From Pinibacter sp031553495 (GTDB lineage: Bacteria; Bacteroidota; Bacteroidia; Chitinophagales; Chitinophagaceae), in contig JAVBLN010000011.1 of assembly GCA_031553495.1 (NCBI GenBank), forward strand, positions 110,397 to 174,396: DNA of 64,000 bases. Reading direction: 5' to 3'. Below are positions 1 through 10,700 of the stretch, piece after piece. The translations under genes were made by a program, and so were the position numbers. How positions within the stretch are numbered: position 1 is the stretch's first letter; each line of letters starts with the position of its first letter. The notes under the pieces are model-generated. The model ran no database searches. It saw only the letters and a program-made list of their open reading frames with translations, and was not told the DNA's origin.

Positions 1-2
1 AC

Positions 3-3000
3 TACCCTGCTATCGATTTGGCATCGCGCAAATCAGGATCCGGGTATCAAACCTGCTGGGGACCTTATTTTGACTTCAGTGGTGGCGAATTATTCGGCTC
101 CAGAAGTATTACTTATAACGGTATTTGGCCTGGTAGCGGGCAGCAGCCACAGATCTATTCAGTAAGCAGTGCTAATGCCAGTACATCGGGCAGTGCTATT
201 TACACGCATGTAGATAACTACAAAGAACTTACCAACCGAAGGGCCAACCAGTCTTTTCAAATAGGTAATGGCACCTTTGTGGGTAGCTCGTATGATGCCA
301 ACTGGACCGGTTCCGTAAATGAGGTATTGGTATTTGACAGAGTGCTTACTGATGATGAAATGCAAAAAGTGAACACTTATCTTGCCATAAAATATGGTAT
401 TACGCTTCGCGGTCAAAATGGAGCCAATGCAACTGCTGCGGGAGCTTCTAATTATATTGATTCTGATGGAAGCGTTGTTTGGAATATTACACATAATAGC
501 CTGTTTAACTATAACATTGCCGGAATAGGCCGTGATGATGCCTCGGAACTTATGCAAAAGCAAAGCCGCAGTGTGAATTCCAACACCAACAATAGCGATC
601 CGATGAAAAACGGAGATATGTTGGCTATTGGATTAAATAGTATTGCTGTATCTAATTCAGCTAACAGCGGAACATTTGCCAACAATAAGCAATTTTTCAT
701 GTGGGGAGATAATGGAAAAAGCGGGTTGCAAAGCACGGATGTTCCAACATCTGCGACTCTTTATGGCATTGCAGATAAACTTCCGCAACGTCTTAAAAAA
801 GTTTGGATGGTGCAAAACACAGGCGGTGTATCAAACCTGCAACTGAAATTCTATCTTCCCAATACCGGTATGGCAGGTTCCACTGTTGAAGATTTTAAAC
901 TGTTAATAAGTAACACCAGCAGTTTTGTCGGCGTAGTAGCACCTAATATCATAAGCCCGGCTTCTTACGATCCTGCAAAAAAGGAATTAATATTTGACAA
1001 CATTACACTTGCGGATGGACAATATTTTACTCTTGTTACAAAAGCTGTATATGCTCCCGGAGGTGTAGCCGATCAATTAACAGCCTGGTATAGAACGGAT
1101 GATCCAAAAATTACTCAAGCCGATGGAGCGAATATTTCATCAAGTGGAAATGCGACTCCTACTTCAGGAGCCACAATTTGGCCGGAATTCAATGGAGGAG
1201 CTCCTCTATACAATGGTACTGGCAGTAAAACTTATCACAAAACATCTTCGGATAATCTTATCAACTTCAACCCTTCTTTTAAATTTGGAGGAAGTGGTAC
1301 AGGGTTGGTTAATGATAATACTGATCGATACATTTCGAACACATCTGCTTATCAGATTATAACAGTTGGTCGCGATGAAGGAGTTCCAGGAGTTTTAAGG
1401 GCAACAGGTTCTTTAGGTCATAATGGAGTTGCATTGGATTTGCATACTGACGGAATTGCTCCTAATGGGTTTAACTATTGGTTTGAAGGAGCATACTTAG
1501 GATTTGAATATGGAGGAGGATACGCACTACCATACAACAATAGTACGTATGGAACTTATTTTGGTAAAATTCCACAGATTTATGGGGCCGGTTCATACAA
1601 TGCATCTGCAAGTACCACAGCTTCCGACAATTTAATTTATGTAAATCTTGATAATTATAACCAACAAACAAATAAACATACATTGCAAAGCGCCTTTCTA
1701 AAATATGGATTATATATTGGAAGCTCGTGGAATGATGCCCCATGGACAGGGGTTATAGGCGAAGCGATCTTATTCTCTAAAAAGCTTTCTGCAACAGATC
1801 TACTTAAGGTAAATACTTACCTGGCTATTAAATATGGTATTACTTTAAGAGACTCTGTTAAAAATCCCATAACAAGCGGCACTCTTAATGGTCATCATGC
1901 AAATAGTGCTCTTTCTATTACACTGAATAATACTACAAACGCAAGTCTTGTTTCATTTACCCCGTCGCCTTATATGGCATCAAATGGCAATATAATTTGG
2001 GACACGCTGAAGAACGCTAATTACAACTTTAATATAGCGGGAATAGGAAAAGATGATGCAAGCGTATTGGAACAAAAACAAAGCAGGAGTCAGAATAACA
2101 TTTCAAGTACTTCATATGGAGCAAATACCACAAACAAAGCTATAAATGGTTTCTTCAAAGGCAACATGCTTACTATTGGTTTGGGTACAATAGCTAATTC
2201 GAATGCTCAAAACACTACAGACTTCATCAGCGATGGTGATTATACCATTTGGGGTGATGACGGTTTGAATCCAAAACCAACTACAAACAATTTGCCGGCA
2301 GAGTTTGCGAATTGTTCAGGTTATCGTCTTGGCCGCCAGTGGAAAGCACAAGTGACAGGTAATGCTTACAACAATCTCACACTGCAATTTGATTTGAATA
2401 ATATTGGTGGCACCCCCTCTACCCTGTCTTCAAATTATGGTGAAATGAAAGTGATAGTAGATGAAGATGGTGATGGCGATTTTACCACAGGCAGTATAAG
2501 AAGCTATTCCGTGGCTTCCCTAACAGGAAATATTGTTACAGCAAACAATATAATGTTGCAGGATGGCGAAATATTTACATTAGTTACTAAAGATGTACAG
2601 GAAGGCATAGTTTATCTTGTGCCATCAAACCAGGTAGTTACCAATTACATAAAGTGTTTGACAGGCAGCGGTTGGAAATATATCTATGAAAGTACAAACC
2701 CGGGACCGGACAAACACAAAGTGTTTGCCTTTAATCCTAATGGCAATCTTAATCCCGGTGGTTTTGTGAGTGCAGGAAATAACAGCACATTTATTGTCAC
2801 TATTGATGCAAGCGTTACAGCGTCATCAGAAGCGGATAAAGCGATGACAGTGTTGGCTAAACGTCTTATACAGGTAACTGACAATTCTGATGCATCTTAC
2901 AAACCATATACTATAAATGGTGGCGTGAGAGTGCGCATTTATTACGATCCGCAGGAATTAACGAATGCGAATACTGAGATTTCCAATTTTGCAGCAAGCA

Positions 3001-4505
3001 AAACCGGTTCTGCTAATTTCGTCAACTCCTGGTTCAAAGCGGAAGGCGACATCAACGCAGTTAAAGGCGCTGTAAAACCAACAGGATTTAATCCATCATT
3101 AACGGTTCAGTATCTTACACCGGATTCGTCCGGAATAGAAGACGGTGTTGACTTTGTTGAATTCTGGAATATCGACAAGTTCTCAACCTTTGGGTACATG
3201 GCTAAAGCAACTTTCAAGCTTAATTTAAATGGCCGAGTTTGGACTGATGCCAATGGAGATATTGCACAAAATGATGTAGACAGAACGCTTCCTACTTTAT
3301 ATGTAGCGGTAGTAGATAAATCACAATCCGGAAGTCCGGTTTTGGCTTACACAGAGGTCAATCCTGATGGCACTTATGCCTTGGATGAAACACTGGATCA
3401 TGAGGTTTCTTATGATGTAATACTAACAAAAACAGAACCTGTAATTGGCAGTTCGTCACCGAATGAATTGTTGCCTGACAATTATATAGCAACAGGCGTT
3501 AGAACCGGCATTCCAACAACAATTGCGAGCGTTAGCAAATCATCATTTACTACTGCTTCAGTTGATCCTACAAATTATGATTTTGGCATAGAGCAACGTC
3601 CGACAACTGATCCTCACGAACGTCTCGACATTGATCCGGACTTATATACAGAAACAATTCCCGGTTATAAAGGAATTTATATGAACACCGCTTCTCTGCC
3701 AAGTCTGTCCGGTAGCGATCCTGAAGATTGCTCAATAAGTCCGTATTGTTCAGTTGGCAGCAATTTCAAAATTGTATCAATTGATGCTAGTACAATTCTG
3801 TATTACAACGGAGTACAGGTGAGCGCAGGGCAAACCATTAATAATTTCGATCCTTCAAAAATGGTTATATACGGTACATTTGGAAGTACTCAACAATCAT
3901 TTACTTATTCACTTGTTGACAATGCCGGAGTAACCAGCGCTAATCCTGCTACATACATAATTGGGGGAAGCACACCATTACCGGTTACACTTGAAGGTTA
4001 CAAATTGCAGGTGGTTAATTGCAATAAAGTCCTGGTGAAATGGGAAATTACCGACGCGAAAGATTTCAGTCATTTTGAAATTCAGCGTTCTTCTAACGGT
4101 AAAGATTACACGACAATAGCATCAATTGGATTTAACGACAAGCAAGCCAATTACGATTATACCGATCAGGATTTGATTAATGGAGAATATCAATACAGAA
4201 TTAAAATGGTGGACTTGAATGGCAGTTACAAAATAAGTTCAGTTGAAAAAACAATAATCAATTGCAATACGAATGAAATCACTGTATTCCCAACTTTAAC
4301 AACAAATGACATCTCTGTAAAGGGACTACAAGGCACCGCCACAGTACGTATATTCGCAGTAAACGGGCGACTGGTTTTCGAAAAAACAAATGTTAGTAAT
4401 TTCGAAAAACTTAACATCAGTCATTTTGCTGCCGGTACATACACTGTACAGATCATTCAAAATAAAATGCTGATGAAGACTACTCAGATTATAAAACATA
4501 ATTAA
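3..4505 (+). CDS. T9SS-sorted DUF8202/LamG-like surface protein, left end cut by window
   Basis: The frame is open at the first bases, so the start lies outside the window; alignment with the paralogue at 7731-12632 suggests about 145 residues are missing. The protein has two DUF8202/LamG-like modules, each closing with a line like KVNTYLAIKYGITL, each followed by an IAGIGRDDAS or IAGIGKDDAS segment. A central region of unknown fold follows, then a fibronectin-like stretch (VKWEITDAKDFSHFEIQRSS) and a C-terminal T9SS type A sorting domain ending TTQIIKHN. Family knowledge: such proteins cross the outer membrane by type IX secretion and stay at the surface or are released. Function inferred only as adhesin or glycan-binding. 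It is the first member of a tandem paralogous array. Confidence 0.88.
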   Translation, partial: YPAIDLASRKSGSGYQTCWGPYFDFSGGELFGSRSITYNGIWPGSGQQPQIYSVSSANASTSGSAIYTHVDNYKELTNRRANQSFQIGNGTFVGSSYDANWTGSVNEVLVFDRVLTDDEMQKVNTYLAIKYGITLRGQNGANATAAGASNYIDSDGSVVWNITHNSLFNYNIAGIGRDDASELMQKQSRSVNSNTNNSDPMKNGDMLAIGLNSIAVSNSANSGTFANNKQFFMWGDNGKSGLQSTDVPTSATLYGIADKLPQRLKKVWMVQNTGGVSNLQLKFYLPNTGMAGSTVEDFKLLISNTSSFVGVVAPNIISPASYDPAKKELIFDNITLADGQYFTLVTKAVYAPGGVADQLTAWYRTDDPKITQADGANISSSGNATPTSGATIWPEFNGGAPLYNGTGSKTYHKTSSDNLINFNPSFKFGGSGTGLVNDNTDRYISNTSAYQIITVGRDEGVPGVLRATGSLGHNGVALDLHTDGIAPNGFNYWFEGAYLGFEYGGGYALPYNNSTYGTYFGKIPQIYGAGSYNASASTTASDNLIYVNLDNYNQQTNKHTLQSAFLKYGLYIGSSWNDAPWTGVIGEAILFSKKLSATDLLKVNTYLAIKYGITLRDSVKNPITSGTLNGHHANSALSITLNNTTNASLVSFTPSPYMASNGNIIWDTLKNANYNFNIAGIGKDDASVLEQKQSRSQNNISSTSYGANTTNKAINGFFKGNMLTIGLGTIANSNAQNTTDFISDGDYTIWGDDGLNPKPTTNNLPAEFANCSGYRLGRQWKAQVTGNAYNNLTLQFDLNNIGGTPSTLSSNYGEMKVIVDEDGDGDFTTGSIRSYSVASLTGNIVTANNIMLQDGEIFTLVTKDVQEGIVYLVPSNQVVTNYIKCLTGSGWKYIYESTNPGPDKHKVFAFNPNGNLNPGGFVSAGNNSTFIVTIDASVTASSEADKAMTVLAKRLIQVTDNSDASYKPYTINGGVRVRIYYDPQELTNANTEISNFAASKTGSANFVNSWFKAEGDINAVKGAVKPTGFNPSLTVQYLTPDSSGIEDGVDFVEFWNIDKFSTFGYMAKATFKLNLNGRVWTDANGDIAQNDVDRTLPTLYVAVVDKSQSGSPVLAYTEVNPDGTYALDETLDHEVSYDVILTKTEPVIGSSSPNELLPDNYIATGVRTGIPTTIASVSKSSFTTASVDPTNYDFGIEQRPTTDPHERLDIDPDLYTETIPGYKGIYMNTASLPSLSGSDPEDCSISPYCSVGSNFKIVSIDASTILYYNGVQVSAGQTINNFDPSKMVIYGTFGSTQQSFTYSLVDNAGVTSANPATYIIGGSTPLPVTLEGYKLQVVNCNKVLVKWEITDAKDFSHFEIQRSSNGKDYTTIASIGFNDKQANYDYTDQDLINGEYQYRIKMVDLNGSYKISSVEKTIINCNTNEITVFPTLTTNDISVKGLQGTATVRIFAVNGRLVFEKTNVSNFEKLNISHFAAGTYTVQIIQNKMLMKTTQIIKHN

Positions 4506-4525
4506 TCAATCAACGTCTTAATTGC

Positions 4526-4560
4526 AAAAACAGGTTGCGTTCTCGCAACCTGTTTTTTTT
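4526..4560 (+). terminator. Rho-independent terminator of the first surface-protein gene
   Basis: Perfect 10-bp stem ACAGGTTGCG / CGCAACCTGT, loop TTCT, then eight T, 20 bases after the stop codon. The two paralogues downstream end in hairpins of the same design with compensated stem changes. Confidence 0.9.
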
Positions 4561-4601
4561 ATTTGCATCACTATTATACAATTATTTTTTTGTGGAAGTC
4601 A

Positions 4602-4665
4602 GCGGTATTGCTACTATTAAGCTTCTGTTGTGTCACTCACTTGTACGGCAGTAATGCTATTGAGC
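4602..4665 (+). repeat. IR-1 copy, plus orientation
   Basis: Core with arm GGTATTGCTACTATTAAGC, centre of the T type (GTTGTGTCACTCACTTGTAC) and second arm GGCAGTAATGCTATTGAGC. A T-run lies just outside at 4584-4591. It is followed by the words gagttatgagttttgag, which also follow the copy at 63656. Confidence 0.9.
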
Positions 4666-5136
4666 AAATTATGAGTTATGAGTTTTGAGTAATAAGTGCT
4701 TTTGTTTTGGTTTGCAATCAATGTTTAAGCATTCTCAATTCTCCACTTTCCATACTCCATTCTCTCTGGCACAACAAGGCTTGTAGCATTGCAGTGTTAT
4801 ACTGTTGCTTGAAGCAACTATTATAAATTCAGCTTTCACCAACCTGTTATATAAAGATTTCCCACACGGCATTTCGAATACATGGAAAGAAAGTGTATGT
4901 TATTCAGAACGACTTATTCGTGCCTCTACCGGACAGGAAATATCATTACACATGTAGATTATAGACCACAGTAATCTTTTTTTGCTTTGACCATGAAGAA
5001 ACAATGTACATAAAAGAGAACTGATTGCTGCCATTTTTTGTGGCACTTTTGACTAGCAATGCGGTTTCGGATGTTCGCGGAGGCCATTTATGCCAATTCT
5101 TCGAATATTACTTTCACAAAAAACACATAATCAAAA
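4666..5136. other. Intergenic sequence without a recognised gene
   Basis: I see no supported coding region. The start is made of short words (gagttatgagttttgag, tctccactttccatactcc) like those next to other IR-1 copies. The remainder is AT-rich and has no clear counterpart upstream of the third array member. Confidence 0.5.
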
Positions 5137-5171
5137 TTTTTTTTGAAAAAAAAATTTTTTTTCAAAAAAAA
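5137..5171. repeat. Nearly perfect A/T-only palindrome with a central GA/TC step
   Basis: The run is T8 G A9 T8 C A8. It reads as its own reverse complement apart from one base of offset, and also contains shorter nested palindromes. It lies directly upstream of the sequence ATACCATATCTTTAT that is shared with the other leader at about 6878-6896, so it may sit at a promoter. Confidence 0.7.
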
Positions 5172-5395
5172 TACCATATCTTTATTTAAAGAAATCAAGG
5201 TAGAAAATAAAGTTTTAGAAACACGGTTCTTACCAAAATCCCTTAATCTCCCAGCCAGTAGAGCCCGGCATTATAGTTTGATATCAATTAGGTTCATTCT
5301 TGAACTTTTAACAAACATTGTTCCTTTTAATTTCCTTTTCCCTGCCGATGGAGTTGACTATGGTAGCGATATTTTTCACCATTCAATCGGACTAT

Positions 5396-5509
5396 ATGAA
5401 TAACACAACATGCAACATTATTGTTAAAAAGCCATTATCACAAAGAGTTGGTTCTTCACAAAATCATCGACTTGTTTTTTCCTCTACTGCTTGTTTCGCA
5501 TTTCCTTAG
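5396..5509 (+). CDS. Possible 37-aa leader ORF (copy 1)
   Basis: An ATG-started frame of 37 codons ending CFAFP-stop. The duplicated leader has a frame of exactly the same length at 7174-7287, with 20 of 37 residues identical and no indels. Nucleotide identity is about 70 percent, and many changes are non-synonymous, so protein selection is not demonstrated. It may be just a by-product of the segment duplication. Confidence 0.2.
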   Translation: MNNTTCNIIVKKPLSQRVGSSQNHRLVFSSTACFAFP

Positions 5510-5764
5510 TGAAACACTGCTGCTTCGGATAAGTTTAGCTACAGCCAAATAGTTTTATAGTACAAGCCGAAGCATTCTCAATTGCATGCTGTTCAAAGCT
5601 TAATGCTTATAACTATCAACTGCAAAGTTCTAATGGATAAAATAGTGTATGCCAAAATTCCTATTAGGTAACTGCTAATATATACATCTCTGTTTTAATC
5701 GTTAGACCGGCATGTTTCCACATGTTATGAATGAAATTAATAAAGAAGGCGTATATCTGATGTT

Positions 5765-5829
5765 GCACAATAGCGAACAAACCGCTGAAGTGTGCGACGC
5801 AACAGAAGCTCAATAGTAGCAATACCGCC
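5765..5829 (-). repeat. IR-1 copy, minus orientation, C-type centre
   Basis: GCACAATAGC at the left, centre GTGCGACGCAAC, right arm GCTCAATAGTAGCAATACCG, then an outer CATAATAAAAAAA. Located 79 bp upstream of the remnant gene, exactly where the third array member also has a copy. Confidence 0.85.
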
Positions 5830-5907
5830 TGGTTCATAATAAAAAAATTCCCAATGATAACCAGATCAAATACTTTACAAGGAAAACTGATACTTACTAA
5901 AAACCCA

Positions 5908-6387
5908 ATGATAATGAATGAAAAAATTATAACCGGTACCATGGTTTTACAAACCGACCCGCAGGTTAAATTTTTACTATTCGTATCAGGATTGCACTCG
6001 CAAACTCTTGGAGATACTGGCTCTAACAGTGTCAAACCATGGTTAAGGACGAACAAGATCTATACATCAAATTCCACAATTTTACGAAGCCGGACCAATA
6101 CAATAAAAGCAGTAAAATATATTGTTACCAACCACACTGTGCAAAAAATGTTTTATAGCGAAAGTTCAGTTTTTCTTTTCATCTCCAATCCGTCTACCCG
6201 GTCCAATCATTCAGGCGGCTTGCGTAATGGCGCACGCCTGATTAACAACACCTATGCGTTTCCAACTATTATAGTTGGTAAAGAACCTGTAACCTGCGAG
6301 TCCGTTTATAAAGGGCTTGCAGGTTCTTTCCAAATAATTCAGACCCAAAAGATGATGAAAGCTACTTCAATTGCTAAACATAATTAA
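5908..6387 (+). pseudogene. Collapsed copy of the DUF8202 surface-protein gene
   Basis: 159 codons, in frame from an ATG that aligns with the ATG of the intact paralogue. The first ~140 residues match its N-terminus (for example NHSGGLRNGARLINNT against NHSGGLSNGTRLFSNT). The sequence then jumps directly from KGLAG to FQIIQTQKMMKATSIAKHN, the last 19 residues of the family. About 1,480 residues have been deleted without breaking the frame. The signal peptide is eroded: the hydrophobic stretch is interrupted by TDPQ. The family terminator is retained downstream. Most likely a decaying deletion remnant; a short expressed peptide cannot be excluded. Confidence 0.85.
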
Positions 6388-6410
6388 CACGCCAAAGGCT
6401 TACCTGCAAA

Positions 6411-6439
6411 ACGGGTTGCGATTTCGCAGCCCGTTTTTT
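6411..6439 (+). terminator. Terminator of the collapsed copy
   Basis: Stem ACGGGTTGCG / CGCAGCCCGT with one G-T wobble, loop ATTT, then a T-run. Relative to the first array terminator, the A-T pair in ACAGG/CCTGT has become G-C (ACGGG/CCCGT), a compensated change. Confidence 0.85.
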
Positions 6440-6869
6440 GCGCTGTTAGTAGATATCAGAATTTGGATAAATCTTCCTTCACACAATTATAGATTGTACT
6501 CCTGTAAATCATTTCGAGTGCTATTTGGCAAAGTACAACGTGCCGCATGTAATGCATAAGCCCATACAGCCTGTCGTAATTATTTACAGCGGTTCTTCAA
6601 AACAATATTTTGTTGCGTATTCGTTGTGGTATGGCTAGAAAAAGTGCGGTATCTATGCCGGTATTAATTTCGTGTATACTTATACGTTTGATTAGCTATT
6701 CTGCGTTTGCAATAATTACATTGCTGCGTTTAGTATAACAAGGGTATGGAAGGCAGGTAAGGTAAAACAATTTGTAGCAATAGTGTTTGGCTCGAAAAAA
6801 TGTTCATTATTTTAGCATAACATCCCAAAAATTCGCATAATGGAATTTTTTCTTATAATAATTAAGTTT
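6440..6869. other. Intergenic sequence without a recognised gene
   Basis: AT-rich, with stop codons in all frames and only short open frames that have no recognisable family. I see no IR-1 copy and no clear promoter. Confidence 0.5.
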
Positions 6870-7173
6870 TACTTACAAAAAATACCTTACCTTTATTATA
6901 CAATTCACGGTAAGAAAAGAATTGCCTTAGTCAAAATTCTTACTCAGTATATAACTTAAAACCCATAAGCTGTACAACTCAACAGCACTTTATAATTATA
7001 ATTATACACATCCCAGCCTTCAAACCTTCAAATTTGCTTTCTGTTTTAGAAAATTGGTATCCATTATACTCACAATTGAACTTACAACAATCATTGCTCC
7101 TTCAGTATCAATCCTATACTTACTGATAGAATCTACCGTTGTACAGGTATTTTTCATTATTAAAACGGACTAT

Positions 7174-7287
7174 ATGAATAACTTTACTTACAACTTTGTT
7201 GTTAAAAGTTTCTCTTTTCAACAAATTGAACCTGCACGAAATCACAGAAATGTATTTTCCTCCCCTGATTGTTTTGCATTTCCTTAA
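7174..7287 (+). CDS. Possible 37-aa leader ORF (copy 2)
   Basis: Starts MNNFTYNFVV and ends CFAFP-stop. It has the same length and position in the leader as the frame at 5396-5509. It is a candidate leader peptide only because the length and stop are conserved. Confidence 0.2.
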   Translation: MNNFTYNFVVKSFSFQQIEPARNHRNVFSSPDCFAFP

Positions 7288-7585
7288 AAAAAGCACCGCT
7301 ATTTCGGGAAAGTTAAATTACTGCCGCAAAGCTTGCATATACGGCACTTTAAATGCAATGGCATATAACTAATAATTCCAACCGAAAGTTTCATAATTTA
7401 TTACATACTGTACGGCAGCAATTTGCTTGCAACCATAAACTGTAGAGTTCTAAGAGGCAAACAATGCTGACTTAAAATTCCAATTAGTTAACCGTTTCAT
7501 GTCCATCTCTATTATTTATCGTTAAATCAGCTTGTTTCCACATTTAATTAATGAGGTCAGTAAACAGGACGTGTTTCCGCATAAT

Positions 7586-7650
7586 GCACAATAGAGAACA
7601 ATCCGCTGAAGTGTGCGACGCAACAGAAGCTTAATAGTAGCAATACCGCC
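7586..7650 (-). repeat. IR-1 copy, minus orientation, C-type centre
   Basis: GCACAATAGAGAACAATCCG, centre GTGCGACGCAAC, arm GCTTAATAGTAGCAATACCG, outer tail CTCATAATAAAAAT. The second of two successive minus copies, each just upstream of an array member. Confidence 0.85.
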
Positions 7651-7730
7651 CGGCTCATAATAAAAATACAATCCTACATGGTGACTGAATTAATAAAAAT
7701 CCTAAAAAACAATTATTTATTAAAAACCTA

Positions 7731-10700
7731 ATGAAAATGAAAAAAAGATGTAGACTCAGTACCCAGATTTTACAAATCAAATTACTGATTATATTTTTAC
7801 TTTTCTCGTCTGGATTACAGTCGCAAACGCCAGGAGGCATAGGTGATGAAAATATCAAACTCTGGTTAAGGGCCGACAAGATCAGTGCTGCAAATGCGTC
7901 GGCCTTAACAAAATGGACTAATACTATGGGAGTTGCGAATTATACAGTTTCCGCCTACGGTGGAAGCAAAATGTTTTATAATAGCAGTCCTAATTATCTT
8001 GTAAACTTCAACCCTTCTGTATGGTTCAATCACTCAGGGGGTTTGAGCAATGGTACCCGGTTGTTTAGCAATACCAGCGCGTTTACAATTATTACTGTTG
8101 GTAAAGAAACGGCAACAAGCAAAACTACTTATAGAGGTCTTGCAGGATTTGGATATAATGGTAACTATCCTGCAATTGACTTGGCTTCTATTAAAAGCGG
8201 CGCTGGTTATAGAGGTTGTTGGGGACCATATTTTGACTTTAGTGGTGGCCAATGGTTAGGATCCAAAAGTATTACATATAATGGTATTTGGCCCGGCAGC
8301 GGACAACAGGCACAGATATACAGTGTGTTAAGTGAGAACGCTTCAGGTGGCAGCAATGTGTTTACTTTTGTTGATAATTATAAGGAGAATACAGGTCGCA
8401 GAACTAACCAAACCGATCAGTTTGGAAACGGCACTTTCGTGGGCAGTTCTTATGATGCTCATTGGACAGGTGCTGTAAACGAAGTTTTGGTATTTGACAA
8501 AGTGCTGACTGATGAAGAAATACAAAAGGTAAACACTTACCTGGCTATTAAATATGGCATTACACTTCGCGGCCAAACCGGAGCTAATGCCACAGCAGCA
8601 GGCATTTCCAATTACATTGCTTCTGATGGAACCGTTATCTGGAACATTACACGTAACAATACATTTAACAATAACATAGCAGGTATTGGCCGTGATGATG
8701 CTTCCGATCTGGTGCAAAAACAAAGTAGAAGCGGAAACAACAACTCAAACAAAACAGACCCGATGAAAGACGGTAATATGCTGGCTATCGGGCTAAACAG
8801 TGTTGCCGTTTCGAATGCAGACAATAGTGGAACATTTGCTAATGATAAACAATTCCTGGTTTGGGGAGATAACGGACGGTCTGGTTTGCAAACCACCGAC
8901 ATGCCATCTGCTTCCACATTATTTGGTATAGAAGACAGGGTAATTCAGCGTCTTCAAAAAGTATGGTTTGTACAAAATACAGGTGGTGTAACAAATAGTC
9001 TTCAACTTAAATTCTATTTAGCCAATACTGGCATGGCAGGTACTAGCCCGGAAGAGTTTAAACTACTTATTAATACTACTTCAAGCTTTGCTTCAAGTAG
9101 TAATTTTATTGAAGCATCCGTTTATGACGCAGCAACAAAAACATTAACTTTTGATAATGTGGTTTTAAACGATGGAGATTATTTTACACTTGCTACAAAA
9201 GCCGTGTACGGACCGGGTGGAGTAATTGGCAGGTTGAGTGCATGGTATAGAGGGGATGATCCTGCGATTACCAACGCCAACAATTCTGCCATAACAGGGT
9301 GGCATGAATTTAACGGGGGGGTAAATCTTGGCAACGGAAGTGGAGATAAATTCTACCACAGCACAACAACTGATAAGCTAATAAACTTTAACCCGTCAGT
9401 TCATTTTCCTGATAGGGACGGCTCCGGCCTGGTTAGCCCTAATAACGCATATTTTGAAAGCGGCGGTTTCCACTTATTAACTGTTGGAAGATCGGAATAC
9501 CTAACTCCAACCACCAGCACCGGAAGGGCATATTATGCTACTGCCGGGGTTGGAAGTGATGGTGACGCCCTGGCTTTAGATCTGCAACGAGACGGCACAT
9601 CTCATAATGGTTTTAACCCCTGGGTTGAGGGCAGCTCTCCCATTTCTTATAGTAACAGCAGGGCTATTATGTATAATGGCTACCAGGGTAGCGGCTTTGC
9701 TTTTGGTCGTATTCCTCAGATCTATGGTGGGTCATCTGCAAATGTTACAGGTAATAATGAAATGAATTATTATATAGATGGATATATTGATAAAAATACA
9801 GGTATGGAATCCAGTCCAACCTCAACTTCTAATATCAGAAAATTTGGTTATAAAATGTTCGTAGGAAGTTCAGGAGTAGATGCGGACTGGCAGGGTACTG
9901 TAAATGAAGTAATACTATTCAACAGAAAGCTGAGTGGCCTCGAATTAATGAAAGTTAATTCCTACCTGGCGCTGAAATATGGAACCACTTTGCGTGATAC
10001 TACTGAAGCACCAATTACAATCGCCACGGACATCTCGAGTTTTCCTTATACTGATGATACAAATCCATCTTATGCCGCATTCAAAGGCTCGGATTATTAT
10101 GGTTCTGATGGAACCAAAGTATGGGATGTAACTAAGAACACCGGTTACGCATTCAATATTGCCGGTATTTTTAGAGATGATGCAAGTGCTGTTGATCAAA
10201 AGCAAAGCAGGAGCCAGAATAATATTACAAATGCATATGGAACCAACAATAATATAGCTATTGATGGTTTCTTTAAAGGCGATATGCTCACAGTTGGTTT
10301 AGGGGAAATAGTAGCTACAAATGCCGCAAATACCGGCATTTTCCAACATGATTGCGATTACACCATTTGGGGTGACGATGGTCTTAATCCTAATACCATT
10401 CTTACCAACTTGCCAAAGGAATTTGCAAATTGTGAAGGAGCACGTCTTGGCCGCCAATGGAAAGTGCAGGTAACCGGAACCGCTTACGACAATCTCACTT
10501 TGCAGTTCGACCTTAATAATGTTCAGGGCGATATTGCAACCACTTACGACGAGATGAAAGTGTTAGTGGATGAGGATGGCGATGGCGATTTTACTACCGG
10601 TAGCATTCGCAGTCACAATGTATCGTCTTTCACCGGCAACATTGCAACCGCTAACAATGTATTGCTACAGGATGGTGAAGTATTTACATTACTCACCAAA

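Larger units (their letters stand above)
5164..5907 (+). promoter_or_regulatory. Long leader of the collapsed array member, duplicated at 6870-7730
   Basis: About 740 bp that aligns along its length with the segment upstream of 7731. Shared landmarks in order are an ATACCwTAyCTTTATT block, gGACTATATGAATAAC with a 37-codon frame, TGCATTTCCTTA or CGCATTTCCTTAG, an IR-1 copy with the GCGACGC centre, and the CATAATAAAAA tail. The first block resembles a Bacteroidota -7 region but is not a clean TAnnTTTG. Inference: each array member was duplicated together with its own upstream region. Confidence 0.65.
6870..7730 (+). promoter_or_regulatory. Long leader of the intact surface-protein gene
   Basis: Homologous to 5164-5907 throughout, with the same order of landmarks. 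The block AAAAAATACCTTACCTTTAT at its upstream end is a possible promoter region. The IR-1 copy at its downstream end lies 80 bp before the start codon. If transcription begins at the upstream block, the 5' UTR is more than 800 nt. Confidence 0.6.

Noticed and set aside
4602..4665. IR-1 as a Rho-independent terminator
   Set aside because: Arms are direct repeats, the only short inverted parts have no usable loop, and the T-run is on the wrong side of the core.
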